Source: Microplitis mediator
Taxonomy: Eukaryota; Arthropoda; Insecta; Hymenoptera; Braconidae
Direction of reading: 5' to 3'
DNA: 64,000 nt
NCBI RefSeq assembly: GCF_029852145.1
Contig: NC_079979.1
Span: 20,533,901-20,597,900 of the forward strand
Shown: piece after piece, positions 1 through 12,524 of the stretch
How the letters are laid out: each line of letters starts with the position of its first letter
Numbering within the stretch: the first letter of the stretch is position 1
Translations under genes and position numbers: made by a program
Notes under the pieces: model-generated
Database searches by the model: none
Seen by the model: the letters and a program-made list of their open reading frames with translations, nothing else
What the model was told of the DNA's origin: nothing

Positions 1-3000
1 TAGAAATAATTCAGGTCTTGCCGTTTCACTTCATCTTTTGATTCTGATTTTTTTCGAAAATTAGCTATTTGACACTAGTTTCCTATCGGAAATTTCCCGA
101 GGAACACGATCGTGAAAGTAGTTTAGCTGAGCAGTCCCTTGATTCGTCAGAATCAATCAAAAAGCCCCGAAAGATAGAAATAATTCAGGTCTTGCCGTTT
201 CACTTCATCTTTTGATTCTGATTTTTTTCGAAAATTAGCTATTTGACACTAGATTCCCATCGGAAATTTCCCGAGGAACACGATCGTGAAAGTAGTTTAG
301 CTGAGCAGTCCCTTGATTCGTCAGAATCAATCAAAAAGCCCCGAAAGATAGAAATAATTCAGGTCTTGCCGTTTCACTTCGTCTTTTGATTCTGATTTTT
401 TTCGAAAATTAGCTATTCGACACTAGATTCCCATACGAAATTTCCCGAGGAACACGATCGTGAAAGTAGTTTAGCTGAGCAGTCCCTTGATTCGTCAGAA
501 TCAATCAAAAAGCCCCGAAAGATAGAAATAATTCAGGTCTTGCCGTTTCACTTCATCTTTTGATTCTGATTTTTTTCGAAAATTAGCTATTTGACACTAG
601 TTTCCTATCGGAAATTTCCCGAGGAACACGATCGTGAAAGTAGTTTAGCTGAGCAGTCCCTTGATTCGTCAGAATCAATCAAAATGACCCGGAAGATAGA
701 AATAATTCAGGTCTTGCCGTTTCACTTCATCTTTTGATTCTGATTTTTTTCGAAAATTAGCTATTTGACACTAGATTCCCATCGGAAATTTCCCGAGGAA
801 CACGATCGTGAAAGTACTTTAGCTGAGCAGTCGCTAGATTCGTCAGAATCAATCAAAATGCCCCGGAAGACCGAAATAATTCAGGTCTTGCCGTTTCACT
901 TCATCTTTTGATTCTGATTTTTTTCGAAAATTAGCTATTTGACACTAGTTTCCCATCGGAAATTTCCCGAGGAACACGATCGTGAAAGTAGTTTAGCTGA
1001 GCAGTCCCTTGATTCGTCAGAATCAATCAAAATGCCCCGGAAGATAGAAATAATTCAGGTCTTGCCGTTTCACTTAATCTTTTGATTCTGATTTTTTTCG
1101 AAAATTAGCTATTTGACACTAGTTTCCTATCGGAAATTTCCCGAGGAACACGATCGTGAAAGTAGTTTAGCTGAGCAGTCCCTTGATTCGTCAGAATCAA
1201 TCAAAATGCCCCGGAAGATAGACATAATTCAGGTCTTGCCGTTTCACTTCATCTTTTGATTCTGATTTTTTTCGAAAATTAGCTATTTGACACTAGATTC
1301 CCATCGGAAATTTCCCGAGGAACACGATCGTGAAAGTAGTTTAGCTGAGCAGTCCCTTGATTCGTCAGAATCAATCAAAAAGCCCCGAAAGATAGAAATA
1401 ATTCAGGTCTTGCCGTTTCACTTCATCTTTTGATTCTGATTTTTTTCGAAAATTAGCTATTTGACACTAGATTCCCATCGGAAATTTCCCGAGGAACACG
1501 ATCGTGAAAGTAGTTTAGCTGAGCAGTCCCTTGATTCGTCAGAATCAATCAAAAAGCCCCGAAAGATAGAAATAATTCAGGTCTTGCCGTTTCACTTCAT
1601 CTTTTGATTCTGATTTTTTTCGAAAATTAGCTATTTGACACTAGATTCCCATCGGAAATTTCCCGAGGAACACGATCGTGAAAGTAGTTTAGCTGAGCAG
1701 TCCCTTGATTCGTCAGAATCAATCAAAAAGCCCCGAAAGATAGAAATAATTCAGGTCTTGCCGTTTCACTTCGTCTTTTGATTCTGATTTTTTTCGAAAA
1801 TTAGCTATTCGACACTAGATTCCCATACGAAATTTCCCGAGGAACACGATCGTGAAAGTAGTTTAGCTGAGTAGTCCCTTGATTCGTCAGAATCAATCAA
1901 AAAGCCCCGAAAGATAGAAATAATTCAGGTCTTGCCGTTTCACTTCATCTTTTGATTCTGATTTTTTTCGAAAATTAGCTATTTGACACTAGTTTCCTAT
2001 CGGAAATTTCCCGAGGAACACGATCGTGAAAGTAGTTTAGCTGAGCAGTCCCTTGATTCGTCAGAATCAATCAAAAAGCCCCGAAAGATAGAAATAATTC
2101 AGGTCTTGCCGTTTCACTTCGTCTTTTAATTCTGATTTTTTTCGAAAATTAGCTATTTGACACTAGATTCCCATACGAAATTTCCCGAGGAACACGATCG
2201 TGAAAGTAGTTTAGCTGAGTAGTCCCTTGATTCGTCAGAATCAATCAAAAAGCCCCGAAAGATAGAAATTATTCAGGTCTTGCCGTTTCACTTCATCTTT
2301 TGATTCTGATTTTTTTCGAAAATTAGCTATTTGACACTAGTTTCCTATCGGAAATTTCCCGAGGAACACGATCGTGAAAGTAGTTTAGCTGAGCAGTCCC
2401 TTGATTCGTCAGAATCAATCAAAATGCCCCGGAAGATAGAAATAATTCAGGTCTTGCCGTTTCACTTCATCTTTTGATTCTGATTTTTTTCGAAAATTAG
2501 CTATTTGACACTAGATTCCCATCGGAAATTTCCCGAGGAACACGATCGTGAAAGTACTTTAGCTGAGCAGTCGCTAGATTCGTCAGAATCAATCAAAATG
2601 CCCCGGAAGACCGAAATAATTCAGGTCTTGCCGTTACACTTCATCTTTTGATTCTGATTTTTTTCGAAAATTAGCTATTTGACACTAGTTTCCCATCGGA
2701 AATTTCCCGAGGAACACGATCGTGAAAGTAGTTTAGCTGAGCAGTCCCTTGATTCGTCAGAATCAATCAAAATGCCCCGGAAGATAGAAATAATTCAGGT
2801 CTTGCCGTTTCACTTCATCTTTTGATTCTGATTTTTTTCGAAAATTAGCTATTTGACACTAGTTTCCTATCGGAAATTTCCCGAGGAACACGATCGTGAA
2901 AGTAGTTTAGCTGAGCAGTCCCTTGATTCGTCAGAATCAATCAAAATGCCCCGGAAGATAGAAATAATTCAGGTCTTGCCGTTTCACTTCGTCTTTTGAT

Positions 3001-5115
3001 TCTGATTTTTTTCGAAAATTATCTATTTGACACTAGATTTCCATCGGAAATTTCCCGAGGAACACGTTCGTGAAAGTAGTTTAGCTGAGCAGTCCCTTGA
3101 TTCGTCAGAATCAATCAAAATGCCCCGGAAGATAGAAATAATTCAGGTCTTGCCGTTTCACTTCGTCTTTTGATTCTGATTTTTTTCGAAAATTAGCTAT
3201 TTGACACTAGATTTCCATCGGAAATTTCCCGAGGAACACGATCGTGAAAGTAGTTTAGCTGAGTAGTCCCTTGATTCGTCAGAATCAATCAAAAAGCCCC
3301 GAAAGATAGACATAATTCAGGTCTTGCCGTTTCACTTCATCTTTTGATTCTGATTTTTTTCGAAAATTAGCTATTTGACACTAGATTTCCATCGGAAATT
3401 TCCCGAGGAACACGATCGTGAAAGTAGTTTAGCTGAGCAGTCCCTTGATTCGTCAGAATCAATCAAAATGCCCCGGAAGATAGAAATAATTCAGGTCTTG
3501 CCGTTTCACTTCGTCTTTTGATTCTGATTTTTTTCGAAAATTAGCTATTTGACACTAGATTTCCATCGGAAATTTCCCGAGGAACACGATCGTGAAAGTA
3601 GTTTAGCTGAGCAGTCCCTTGATTCGTCAGAATCAATCAAAATGCCCCGGAAGATAGAAATAATTCAGGTCTTGCCGTTTCACTTCATCTTTTGATTCTG
3701 ATTTTTTTCGAAAATTAGCTATTTGACACTAGTTTCCCATCGGAAATTTCCCGAGGAACACGATCGTGAAAGTACTTTAGCTGAGCAGTCGCTAGATTCG
3801 TCAGAATCAATCAAAATGCCCCGGAAGACCGAAATAATTCAGGTCTTGCCGTTTCACTTCATCTTTTGATTCTGATTTTTTTCGAAAATTAGCTATTTGA
3901 CACTAGTTTCCCATCGGAAATTTCCCGAGGAACACGATCGTGAAAGTACTTTAGCTGAGCAGTCGCTAGATTCGTCAGAATCAATCAAGATGCCCCGGAA
4001 GATAGAAATAATTCAGGTCTTGCCGTTTCACTTCGTCTTTTGATTCTGATTTTTTTCGAAAATTAGCTATTTGACACTCGATTTTCATCGGAAATTTCCC
4101 GAGGAACATGATCGTGAAAGTAGTTTAGCTGAGCAGTCCCTTGATTCGTCAGAATCAATCAAAATGCCCCGGAAGATAGAAATAATTCAGGTCTTGCCGT
4201 TTCACTTCGTCTTTTGATTCTGATTTTTTTCGAAAATTAGCTATTTGACACTAGTTTCCCATCGGAAATTTTCCGAGGAACACGATCGTGAAAGTAGTTT
4301 AGCTGAGCAGTCCCTTGATTCGTCAGAATCAATCAAAATGCCCCGGAAGATAGAAATAATTCAGGTCTTGCCGTTTCACTTCGTCTTTTGATTCCGATTT
4401 TTTTCGAAAATTAGCTATTTGACACTAGATTTTCATCGGAAATTTCCCGAGGAACACGATCGTGAAAGTAGTTTAGCTGAGCAGTCCCTTGATTCGTCAG
4501 AATCAATCAAAATGCCCCGGAAGATAGAAATAATTCAGGTCTTGCCGTTTCACTTCGTCTTTTGATTCTGATTTTTTTCGAAAATTAGCTATTTGACACT
4601 AGATTCCCATCGGAAATTTCCCGAGGAACACGATCGTGAAAGTAGTTTAGCTGAGCAGTCCCTCGATTCGTCAGAATCAATCAAGATGCCCCGGAAGATA
4701 GAAATAATTCAGGTCTTGCCGTTTCACTTCGTCTTTTGATTCTGATTTTTTTCGAAAATTAGCTATTTGACACTCGATTTTCATCGGAAATTTCCCGAGG
4801 AACACGATCGTGAAAGTAGTTTAGCTGAGCAGTCCCTTGATTCGTCAGAATCAATCAAAATGCCCCGGAAGATAGAAATAATTCAGGTCTTGCCGTTTCA
4901 CTTCATCTTTTGATTCTGATTTTTTTCGAAAATTAGCTATTTGACACTAGATTTCCATCGGAAATTTCCCGAGGAACACGATCGTGAAAGTAGTTTAGCT
5001 GAGCAGTCCCTTGATTCGTCAGAATCAATCAAAATGCCCCGGAAGATAGAAATAATTCAGGTCTTGCCGTTTCACTTCGTCTTCCGATTCTGATTTTTTT
5101 CGAAAATTAGCTATT
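1..5115. repeat. 174-bp satellite tandem array, 29 full copies plus a partial one
   Basis: Monomers begin at 1, 175, 349, 523 and so on every 174 bp to 5047, and the last copy is cut off after about 69 bp. The register is exact over 5 kb, so no monomer carries a net insertion or deletion. Copies differ at a few diagnostic positions, for example CTTCATC or CTTCGTC, and AAAAAGCCCCGAAAG or AAAATGCCCCGGAAG. Each monomer contains the perfect palindrome CACGATCGTG and an inverted pair TTGATTCTGA / TCAGAATCAA. The array starts at base 1, so it very probably continues outside the window. A monomer near nucleosome-repeat length and tight homogenisation fit a pericentromeric or heterochromatic satellite, but the sequence alone cannot show where it sits on a chromosome. 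No open frame runs through the array. Confidence 0.98.
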
Positions 5116-5771
5116 GCACGACTCACGATGCGAAGCATCTGGGATGTGCTTTATGATCGAAAAATTTAATTCGCCTCACTTCGGCAACTATTTCAATTAT
5201 TATACTCTTGTTAGTTTACGGAATTGAGATATGTTGCATACTATTTTGAAGATAATTTAATGGAGATTAGTTCCATACTTTCCAAAAATTTATTTAGTTC
5301 AATAAAAAAGGAAAAAACATCAAAATAGTCTGAAAAAATTTCCTGTCCGTCAAGTATGAAACCCGTAGACACAATAACTTCCGAAAAAATGCAGTAATTG
5401 AATCAAATTTTTTTTTTTTTAATTCTTTGAAAGATTTGTAGATCCCCTATTGCTACTGGCTAGGTAATTCAGTGTCGTTCAATTACAATTAATAAAAGAA
5501 TAAAAAGGCTGTATAACTATATCTATATATGTCGATGAAAAATTAACATGGATGTCGATATATCTATACCTATACATTATACGTACATTTATCCCACCAG
5601 GGGCGCTTGCGAATTACCATCCTAGTGTAACTGTTTTTTTTTTTTGCTAATTGGTAAGCCTGAATTGTTTCAGCTCAATTTTTTTTTATTTACATATTTT
5701 TTTTTTTGCTTTTGTTATTAATCGAGATATTTTGAGTAGGTTCTTTCATAATTATATAAAAAATACTAATA

Positions 5772-5803
<32 letters not shown>

Positions 5804-5908
5804 TTTAAGGAAAGAAAATTTTATATATTTTAAATTTATTCGTGCTTCCCGCCATTTTTTTATGATTATTTTATTATTTCATAATAAATGAGCATTATGA
5901 GTCGCGCA
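5115..5908. mobile_element. Terminal-inverted-repeat element (TGCACG family), copy 1
   Basis: It begins TGCACGACTC directly at the satellite edge and ends GAGTCGCGCA, an imperfect inverted repeat of the start. A second member at 33481-34069 has the same kind of ends, shares TGTGCTTTAT just inside its left end, ATGAGC near its right end, and is followed by the same CTTTTGGATTTTCCAA. The interior is A+T-rich with a run of about 26 A at 5778-5803 and has no credible coding frame. The exact right boundary is uncertain because the shared 16 bp may belong to the element. Confidence 0.55.
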
Positions 5909-6488
5909 CTTTTGGATTTTCCAACTTTTTTTTCAGTTTCATACTTCTATCTTCAACACTATATATGTATATCTGTTCATATATTATGATATCAAGGTGA
6001 TGAAAATTGTGATTACAAATATTGCACGGAAAAAAATGATTGTCAATAATTGTAGTTCAGCTTCTAATTATTTATGTCATGTTCTATAAATAATGTCGTT
6101 TCAACCAGTAAAATTATGATTTTAATGTTTAAACTGCTATAATTAACAGTTAACCGTTGAAATATACTGCTTGACTATTTAAAATTACTACTTAAACCTT
6201 AAAAAACTACAAGACACTTGTCAAAAAAATGCATCTGTTATTAATTTTTCACGTTCTACTCAGTAAAATTTACTGAGATTCGGTCTAGGCGCGCTGTTGA
6301 CGAGAATCTCAGTAATATTTACTAACTTTTTTTTTTCGTGTGAAATAAATTAATTGTTGTTATCATTAAACTAAAATCATAACTCATGAAATTACCAATT
6401 TTCTATGAACCAAAATACAAAAAAATCGTTCAAATTACGTTCAAAACGTTAAGAACGTTCAACTTATGTCTAATATTTCGACTCGGGT
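5909..6488. mobile_element. Degraded partial copy of the TACCCGAGTCG element, interrupted by a nested MITE
   Basis: From about 5930 it aligns by eye with about 39807-40316: the stretch containing TTCATATATTATGATATCAA, then AAACTAAAATCATAACTCAT, then the terminal GACTCGGGT. Compared with the fuller copy it lacks the left half, has lost the part matching about 39908-40155 (short TGTTA homology at the junction), and carries the inserted element at 6025-6340. Only one or two of the terminal AACGTT-type units remain. Confidence 0.75.
6025..6340. mobile_element. Nested 316-bp MITE with CACGGAAAA ends and TG target duplication
   Basis: It starts CACGGAAAAAAA and ends TTTTTTTTTCGTG, flanked by TG at 6023-6024 and 6341-6342. 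The uninterrupted paralog at 39889-39900 reads ATTGAAATAAAT, so removing the element plus one TG restores the ancestral sequence. The interior contains smaller inverted repeats around CAGTAAAATTTACTGAGATTC and GAATCTCAGTAATATTTACT. No coding capacity is seen. It must have been mobilised by a transposase encoded elsewhere (inference). Confidence 0.85.
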
Positions 6489-8450
6489 TCTTTTTGTGAG
6501 TAGAGTCAGTGTCCATCAAATATTCGTATCGGTCAAGTCAGTTCAGGCCATGCTTAAAGTGCACCGTGTACATATAGATAGTTTAATAATTTTCAGACTT
6601 TAAATAACCGTAGATTGAGTTGAACTTAACTGTCGAATATGTCTAATTTAGAGAGCCGGGTAGTTACATATATGCATAGCTGATATAACTCATTGCTTCG
6701 TTTGTACTCGGCGGATATTTGCTTTATGGGTCATAATTTCTCGAATCATAAAGAGTTATTTTTAGTGTTTCATCGAACTATACTCTGAGAATAAACTTAT
6801 AGTCATTATAGCAGTCCCTGGTGTCAGCTTTGCAATTGCCGGTGCACACTTTTATAATTCTTCTAGACGTTTGACGTCATCACTTACATAAATTGTCAAA
6901 CTGTATTTATCACACGTCTAAGGGCCATTAAATATTTGCCACCTCATTAAACCCAACTAGCTATTGACACTTATTTTTTTTGCTAATAAAAATAAAACCG
7001 TCTAGACATTTGTATAAATAAATTTTAACAATGGCGAAAAAAATAATTTTGACAAGCTTGTGATGATTGAGAAATAAAAAAATTTTTCACATAAAATTTT
7101 TTTTACTCCAATACGAGCATTTGAACCGAAGGTCTATCGCTAAAAATACTCGATCGCATAATTCCGTCCACACTATTAAGTGATTATTTTTAAAAATTTT
7201 GTCGTAAAAATAAGAGAAATAGTTGTTAAAAAAAATTCTTAGTATAGATGATTCATCTCTTATGCTCTTGAGTGCGATTAGCGTTGAAGAGCAAGAAGAA
7301 TAAAAAGAAAAAAAAGAACCGAGAAATTCTTTCATCTTTGAAAGCTACACTCTACACCATAATCGTTTCATATCGTGTCCCTCCTTGAAACCGGATGTAC
7401 CCGAGCGAACTCTGAAAGTTTTCTCAGTAGAGTTCAAGAGGCCGTCGAACGTGACAACGTTTTAAATTATGACCAAGATGCGACAGCACCACCGACCGCA
7501 AAGAAATGACATCTTTTATTCGGATCGACGCCCTTGATAATTACTACCGGTTAAATTATTACGCGCCGATTAATTCGACTGTCTCAGATGTACTTTTTAT
7601 AAAACATCACTTTAGACCACAAAATGATGCACACAAACCCACAGAAAACCACGACAGTGGTGTATTTCACTCATTATTATTTTGTGATCAGTCATCATGC
7701 TTCTGAAAGATACTCGACATCACTAAATTTGTCCAAGCCTTTGGCGAAAATCACACCAGCCACAACACACATTTAATGACTACCGCATCGGTGGTTTAAT
7801 TCATCGTGTTCTGCACACTACTATCAAGTTAACTTTCTCCAGGCAATGCTTGGAATGCGCAAGTGAGTTATAACGTATATAAGGCACGCTATGAATTTAC
7901 TTTACCTTGTAAATCGTGTTCACCAGCTCACCGATTCGCCACTATGCTCTTTTTTTAATCCTCTCCCTCTCCCTCCCCCAACTCCAATTAAATTTATGTC
8001 TTCATAAACTTATCAAATCTATCAAATAATTTTATATTATTGATCTATTAGTTTTTTATTGACCTTTTTTTTAACAAAACTCATATGTTACCTTGGATTA
8101 TTAAGTCTGCAAAACTTTTTATGTGTTAAGAAATATATAAAAAGTTTTTATTAATAAATTTATTTCGAAAGTTTAAAAAAAAAAAAATTTATAAACAGGA
8201 TAGTTTTAAAAAAGATGAACTTAAAAATGTTGAATTTTTTTAGGATTTTTTTCTTTAAAATAAATTGGAAATTATTGATTTACGATTATGGCATAGTATA
8301 TAAAGGTAAAAGATAATATAAGTAAGGATAGGATTACGAGTCTGCTGGGATATTATGTACGTATAGAATGATTTTGTGTTTCTAAGTGGCCATCAAGTCC
8401 AAGGCGCTTGCCTGCGAGTGATGCCGCACAGATAAGCTAGCTTAGAAAGC

Positions 8451-8523
<73 letters not shown>

Positions 8524-8899
8524 GAACTGCACATCGACATTGGCATTTGATGAACAATGCAGCCAACCAAATGTTGAGCAAATGCATTGTCTTACCTTTG
8601 ATTCTAAATTCCACTACATTGCTTCAGAATCCATATATATATACATATATATAGACTTAAGAAGATTAATATTATATGAAAAGTTGTTGATGTATAGTGA
8701 AATTTCTTGACATCTTTATGTTTAACAACAATTATGTAGATTAGTGCACTAAATGAACTTACGTACATCAAAGCCAAGTACGGTATGTACTTAATTACTT
8801 ACACATCGCGGCTCAAGTGTACGTGAGTATACTTGTAATTTATCTGACATTAAGTCTTATAGTTTTTTAATTCGATAAATTATTTATCAATAATTAATA
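6489..8899. other. Unique A+T-rich sequence, no supported gene
   Basis: Low-complexity non-coding sequence with many T and A runs. An ATG frame of 66 codons at 7506-7706 has no recognisable motif and I do not support it as a gene. An AT dinucleotide tract lies near the right end. Confidence 0.7.
8455..8523. repeat. AT dinucleotide microsatellite
   Basis: About 34 AT units with a single C interruption near 8502. A second, shorter imperfect AT/TATACA tract follows at 8632-8652. Confidence 0.95.
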
Positions 8900-9392
8900 G
8901 GGGAAGGGGGGGCAAAATGGAATAGGCCGGCAAAATGGGATACCCTCAAAATTTCGTCAAAATTTTTTTTTCTCGAAAAACTTTCGAAAATGGTCAAAAA
9001 TGGCATCTAGTATCATTTTACACTATTAAAAGCTAAAAAAAAACATTTTTATATTTTTTGCGAAAAGTATAATAGTGGCGCCAATTTCAAATTTTGAAAA
9101 GAAATAACAAGTAAAAACTTCTTTAAAAATATGTTGAGAGTAAATTTTATTACTTACATCAATTTAGAAAGACATTATTACATCAATTTTACTCACTTAA
9201 AAAAAAAAAAAAAATTTACTTTTTTTTGGGGTACCCCATTTTGTCCGCAGAAAATAAAAATTTTTTTTCTGGTGGCAGTCTAAAATTCGTTATATTTATT
9301 TCAAATAGAATCAGAATGAAGCCAATTTACGATATTTATGTCCCTAAAAACTAAATTTTTCGTTAAGTATCCCGTTTTGCCCCCCTTTTCCC
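8900..9392. mobile_element. Diverged 493-bp relative of the GGGGAGGG MITE family
   Basis: It begins GGGGAAGGGGGGCAAAATGG and ends with the inverted counterpart (CCCGTTTTGCCCCCCTTTTC and CC), flanked by TA at 8898-8899 and 9393-9394. The GGGCAAAATGG motif also occurs inside the 750-bp family members (for example 12648-12656 in GGGGCAAAATGG), which suggests common ancestry. There is a further GGGGTACCCCATTTTGTCC in the interior. No coding frame. Confidence 0.85.
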
Positions 9393-12300
9393 TATAGATC
9401 GAATATTATATACTTTTAATAAAAAAAAATATATTTAAATTAAAATATATTGGTGTGTCAAGAAGAGGACATTTGAAAAAGAAAGTGGGACTTTATCGTG
9501 GAAGAAAAATGCTTGGAGGCCAAAAGTTACTTCGACGTTAACGTCAACCCAGACGTAATAAAGTACTCAGCTGCAAGACGTTACCTTACGAAATGTGTCG
9601 GTAGGTCTCTCCAGAGCTCACAAGTCAACCTACAAAATGCCCCAGTTTAAATTGATGCTCCAAACCGTAATATAAATTCTAAAATACATATATATCTGCG
9701 ACAAAAAACTATATTTTACAATCGACATTTATTGATACACCCTCGACTCTAATTAAATTAAATTCAACAGATTACAGTCCCTTGGAATATAAAAATATAC
9801 TTTTTATCTATTCAAAATTTTTCAGTCTTCTTCTTTTCGTTAATGCGAACCATTTAGCCCAGCCGTTTCCAACTAAATGTTTCGGAGCGAATTAGTTCTG
9901 CGGTTTACACAGATTTCGTAACTCCAAGCCCGTTAGATAATTTACTTTTATTTTTTTTACCTCTACTTATCTGTTCTTGCTTTTTAACTTTCATCAAGGG
10001 GATAATATTTTACGATAATTTTATCCTGACATTAATTCTTATTTTATCTATTTATATTTTTAATCATTTTATTTTTATTCAATCAATATCAGTTTGACAT
10101 CAGAAGATGAATGTATAAGATGTAAATCTGAATTTATAAAATTACAGACGGGAAATTATAAATAACAATTCAAGATTGACAACCCAGTAAGACATATTTA
10201 TGTCAGATCATAAGAAATTGATAATTACCGATGCTAAAATTTATTTTGGTGTCCAAGTCTTTATTAATTCATAAATTCAAATCATTTTTAAATTTGACAC
10301 ATTTCAGATTTTTTTTCTGTACATAAATTTGTTAAATATAAGCCGTGGAGGTAATAAAGATATGTAATTGTTAAAGTGAAGTAGAAAAGTTGAATTACGT
10401 GTCAGCAAGTCACACCAAAGTAAATCTACACCACCAACCACAACAACAGCAACATCAGAAGCAACAACGATTACTATACAGCAAAAGCTACCAACGGCAG
10501 CAAAGTCCTTTTTTGTCGTACAGCAAAACTGACAGCTTAATTATGTGACCGAGACGCGGTGGGTGCGACACTGGGGACACGGCTCGAGAGATTGCGCTTC
10601 TGTCCATCGGGTAGCCCTCTCTTGCTCGCGGAATCTCCATCTGCTGATTCTGTTGCTGCTGCTGTTGTTGCATCAACCTCGGTTTGTACGCTCACAACAT
10701 ATCTACGTATATATATATATATAGAAAGAGAACATTACGTATACATACAGTGAGAGTATACATGGCCTAGCTGACAGAATTTTCCTCTTTTATGAAGGTC
10801 TACGCGTTGCGTTCGGTTGATCAACTCGTTCCCCTTTAGTACACACGGTGCTGGTGCTTTTATTGACGCGTCACAATGACCAAGACAATGTGGATGACAT
10901 GCAAAGGGCTGGACGGCTATTAAAATAAAAATAAAACTTTTTTTTTTTACTATTATTATTATTATGGATTTAATTTATTTTATTATAAACTCTAACGAGT
11001 TTGCTGTCCAGTTTATTCAATTTTCCAATAATGTAATTTAATATTAAATAATAAGGCGTTAAGTGAATGTTATCGGTTATCAGTTTAGACGTGAAGGAGT
11101 TTACATCGAGGGTTATTTAGGTCATCAAGATCCCTCGAGCAGTTAAACTTGGCGCCAATAGTTGACGGGGTTAAGGAAAACCATCAGGGAATGGCAGTGC
11201 AATCTGGTCTTTCTCTACTCTGCGCTGCTCTGCTCTACTCTTTAGGTGTTTAACAATTTATATATCTTGTCGTCTTGTTATGCGCACGTCGAAAAAAAAA
11301 ACCATTTATAGGGTATTTGCGGTGATTGGTAGTTGCAGGCTTAAGGTTCTTCTCCTTTGAAATCCTCGTGACGCTTTACTCTTATCGATGCCCTGGAAAA
11401 GCAACTCCCCCTTATTTCCCTTGGTAGTGTAAGAGCGCAAGTTTATAGCTGTGTTTTGTCCCGAGTAAAATATATAAATTCACGCTTCGTACACCCGTGA
11501 CCCTCTTGTGCAACGAGCTTGCTTTTGTATCCTCAAACACTTGGGTTTATCTAATCGAGACCCGCTGGCTGTGTCTTCAAGACGGAAAATATCCGCCGAG
11601 CACTTTACTCTCCTTTATACCTTGTTTTACTTCTGCTGGAATATATAAAGGAAAAAACAAAATACAAAAAAAAAAATTGGGTCGACGTGAAATATTCAAT
11701 TGTTTGACCAAAACTCACTATTTTACCATCATTTTATCTCTACTAAATGTTATTTTTTTTATTTTTTATTTTATTACAATTCAATAAGCAGAAATGAATC
11801 TTTTAAATTAAAATTCTCTATTGAATTAAATTTTTCAAAGGCATCGTTTCAATAAAATAATTAAAATATGCTGAGAAAAATTGAATTTCTTTGTCGGAAA
11901 AATTAATTTTAATTGATTGAGTTTTTATATAATGAGAAAAATCTTAACGTGTTTCGACTAATACTTGAGCTGTATCGACATTTGCTTTATTAAAAAATTT
12001 AACAATTTACTTTTTCAATTAATCTCTTGTAAAAACTTGAAAATGTAATTTTTTTAAATTTTTGTTGCAGGTAAGGATTTAAATTTATTGAAACTAATTT
12101 AAGTAAGTAACCAGTGATTTTTTATTTTTAATAAACCGGCCAGAGATATGTTTGTTATTTATTTTTTAAGTTACTCTCGATTCACTTCCCACTCTGTACT
12201 AAAGTGTAAACTCGGTCTCCAACACAACAAAACTCTTACTTTAGCTTGTACGTTGCTGGAAGGAAGTTGTTACCTTTTATATCCCGGTGCAATAATCGTT

Positions 12301-12524
12301 TACAAGGTCTATGGCTCGGCTATCTTAAGTTTTACGGATTCTCCGTACGTGTATTTTTTAACCTCAAGCGTTTTGTTCGCCAGTTGAGATGAAAAAAAAA
12401 ATTATTTAATTATTTTCAGCTGAGCCATATTCTGTTATGGCCTAAAGCTAATGCAAAAATAATTAATTTTTTTATTGCAACTATAAATAAAAACAAAAAT
12501 AAATGGACACTCTATATATGTATA
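9393..12524. other. Unique sequence with CAA/CAG-rich patch, no supported gene
   Basis: Mostly A+T-rich. The perfect palindrome GACGTTAACGTC lies at about 9533-9544. Around 10437-10465 there is a CAA/CAG-rich stretch, and its approximate reverse complement (GTTGCTGCTGCTGTTGTTG) lies at about 10651-10669; the two could pair. Frames crossing this patch encode short Gln or Ala/Val runs and are not convincing genes. Confidence 0.65.

Noticed and set aside
1..5115. Satellite considered as a CRISPR-like array
   Set aside because: Monomers are contiguous near-identical 174-bp units without unique spacers, in eukaryotic-type DNA.
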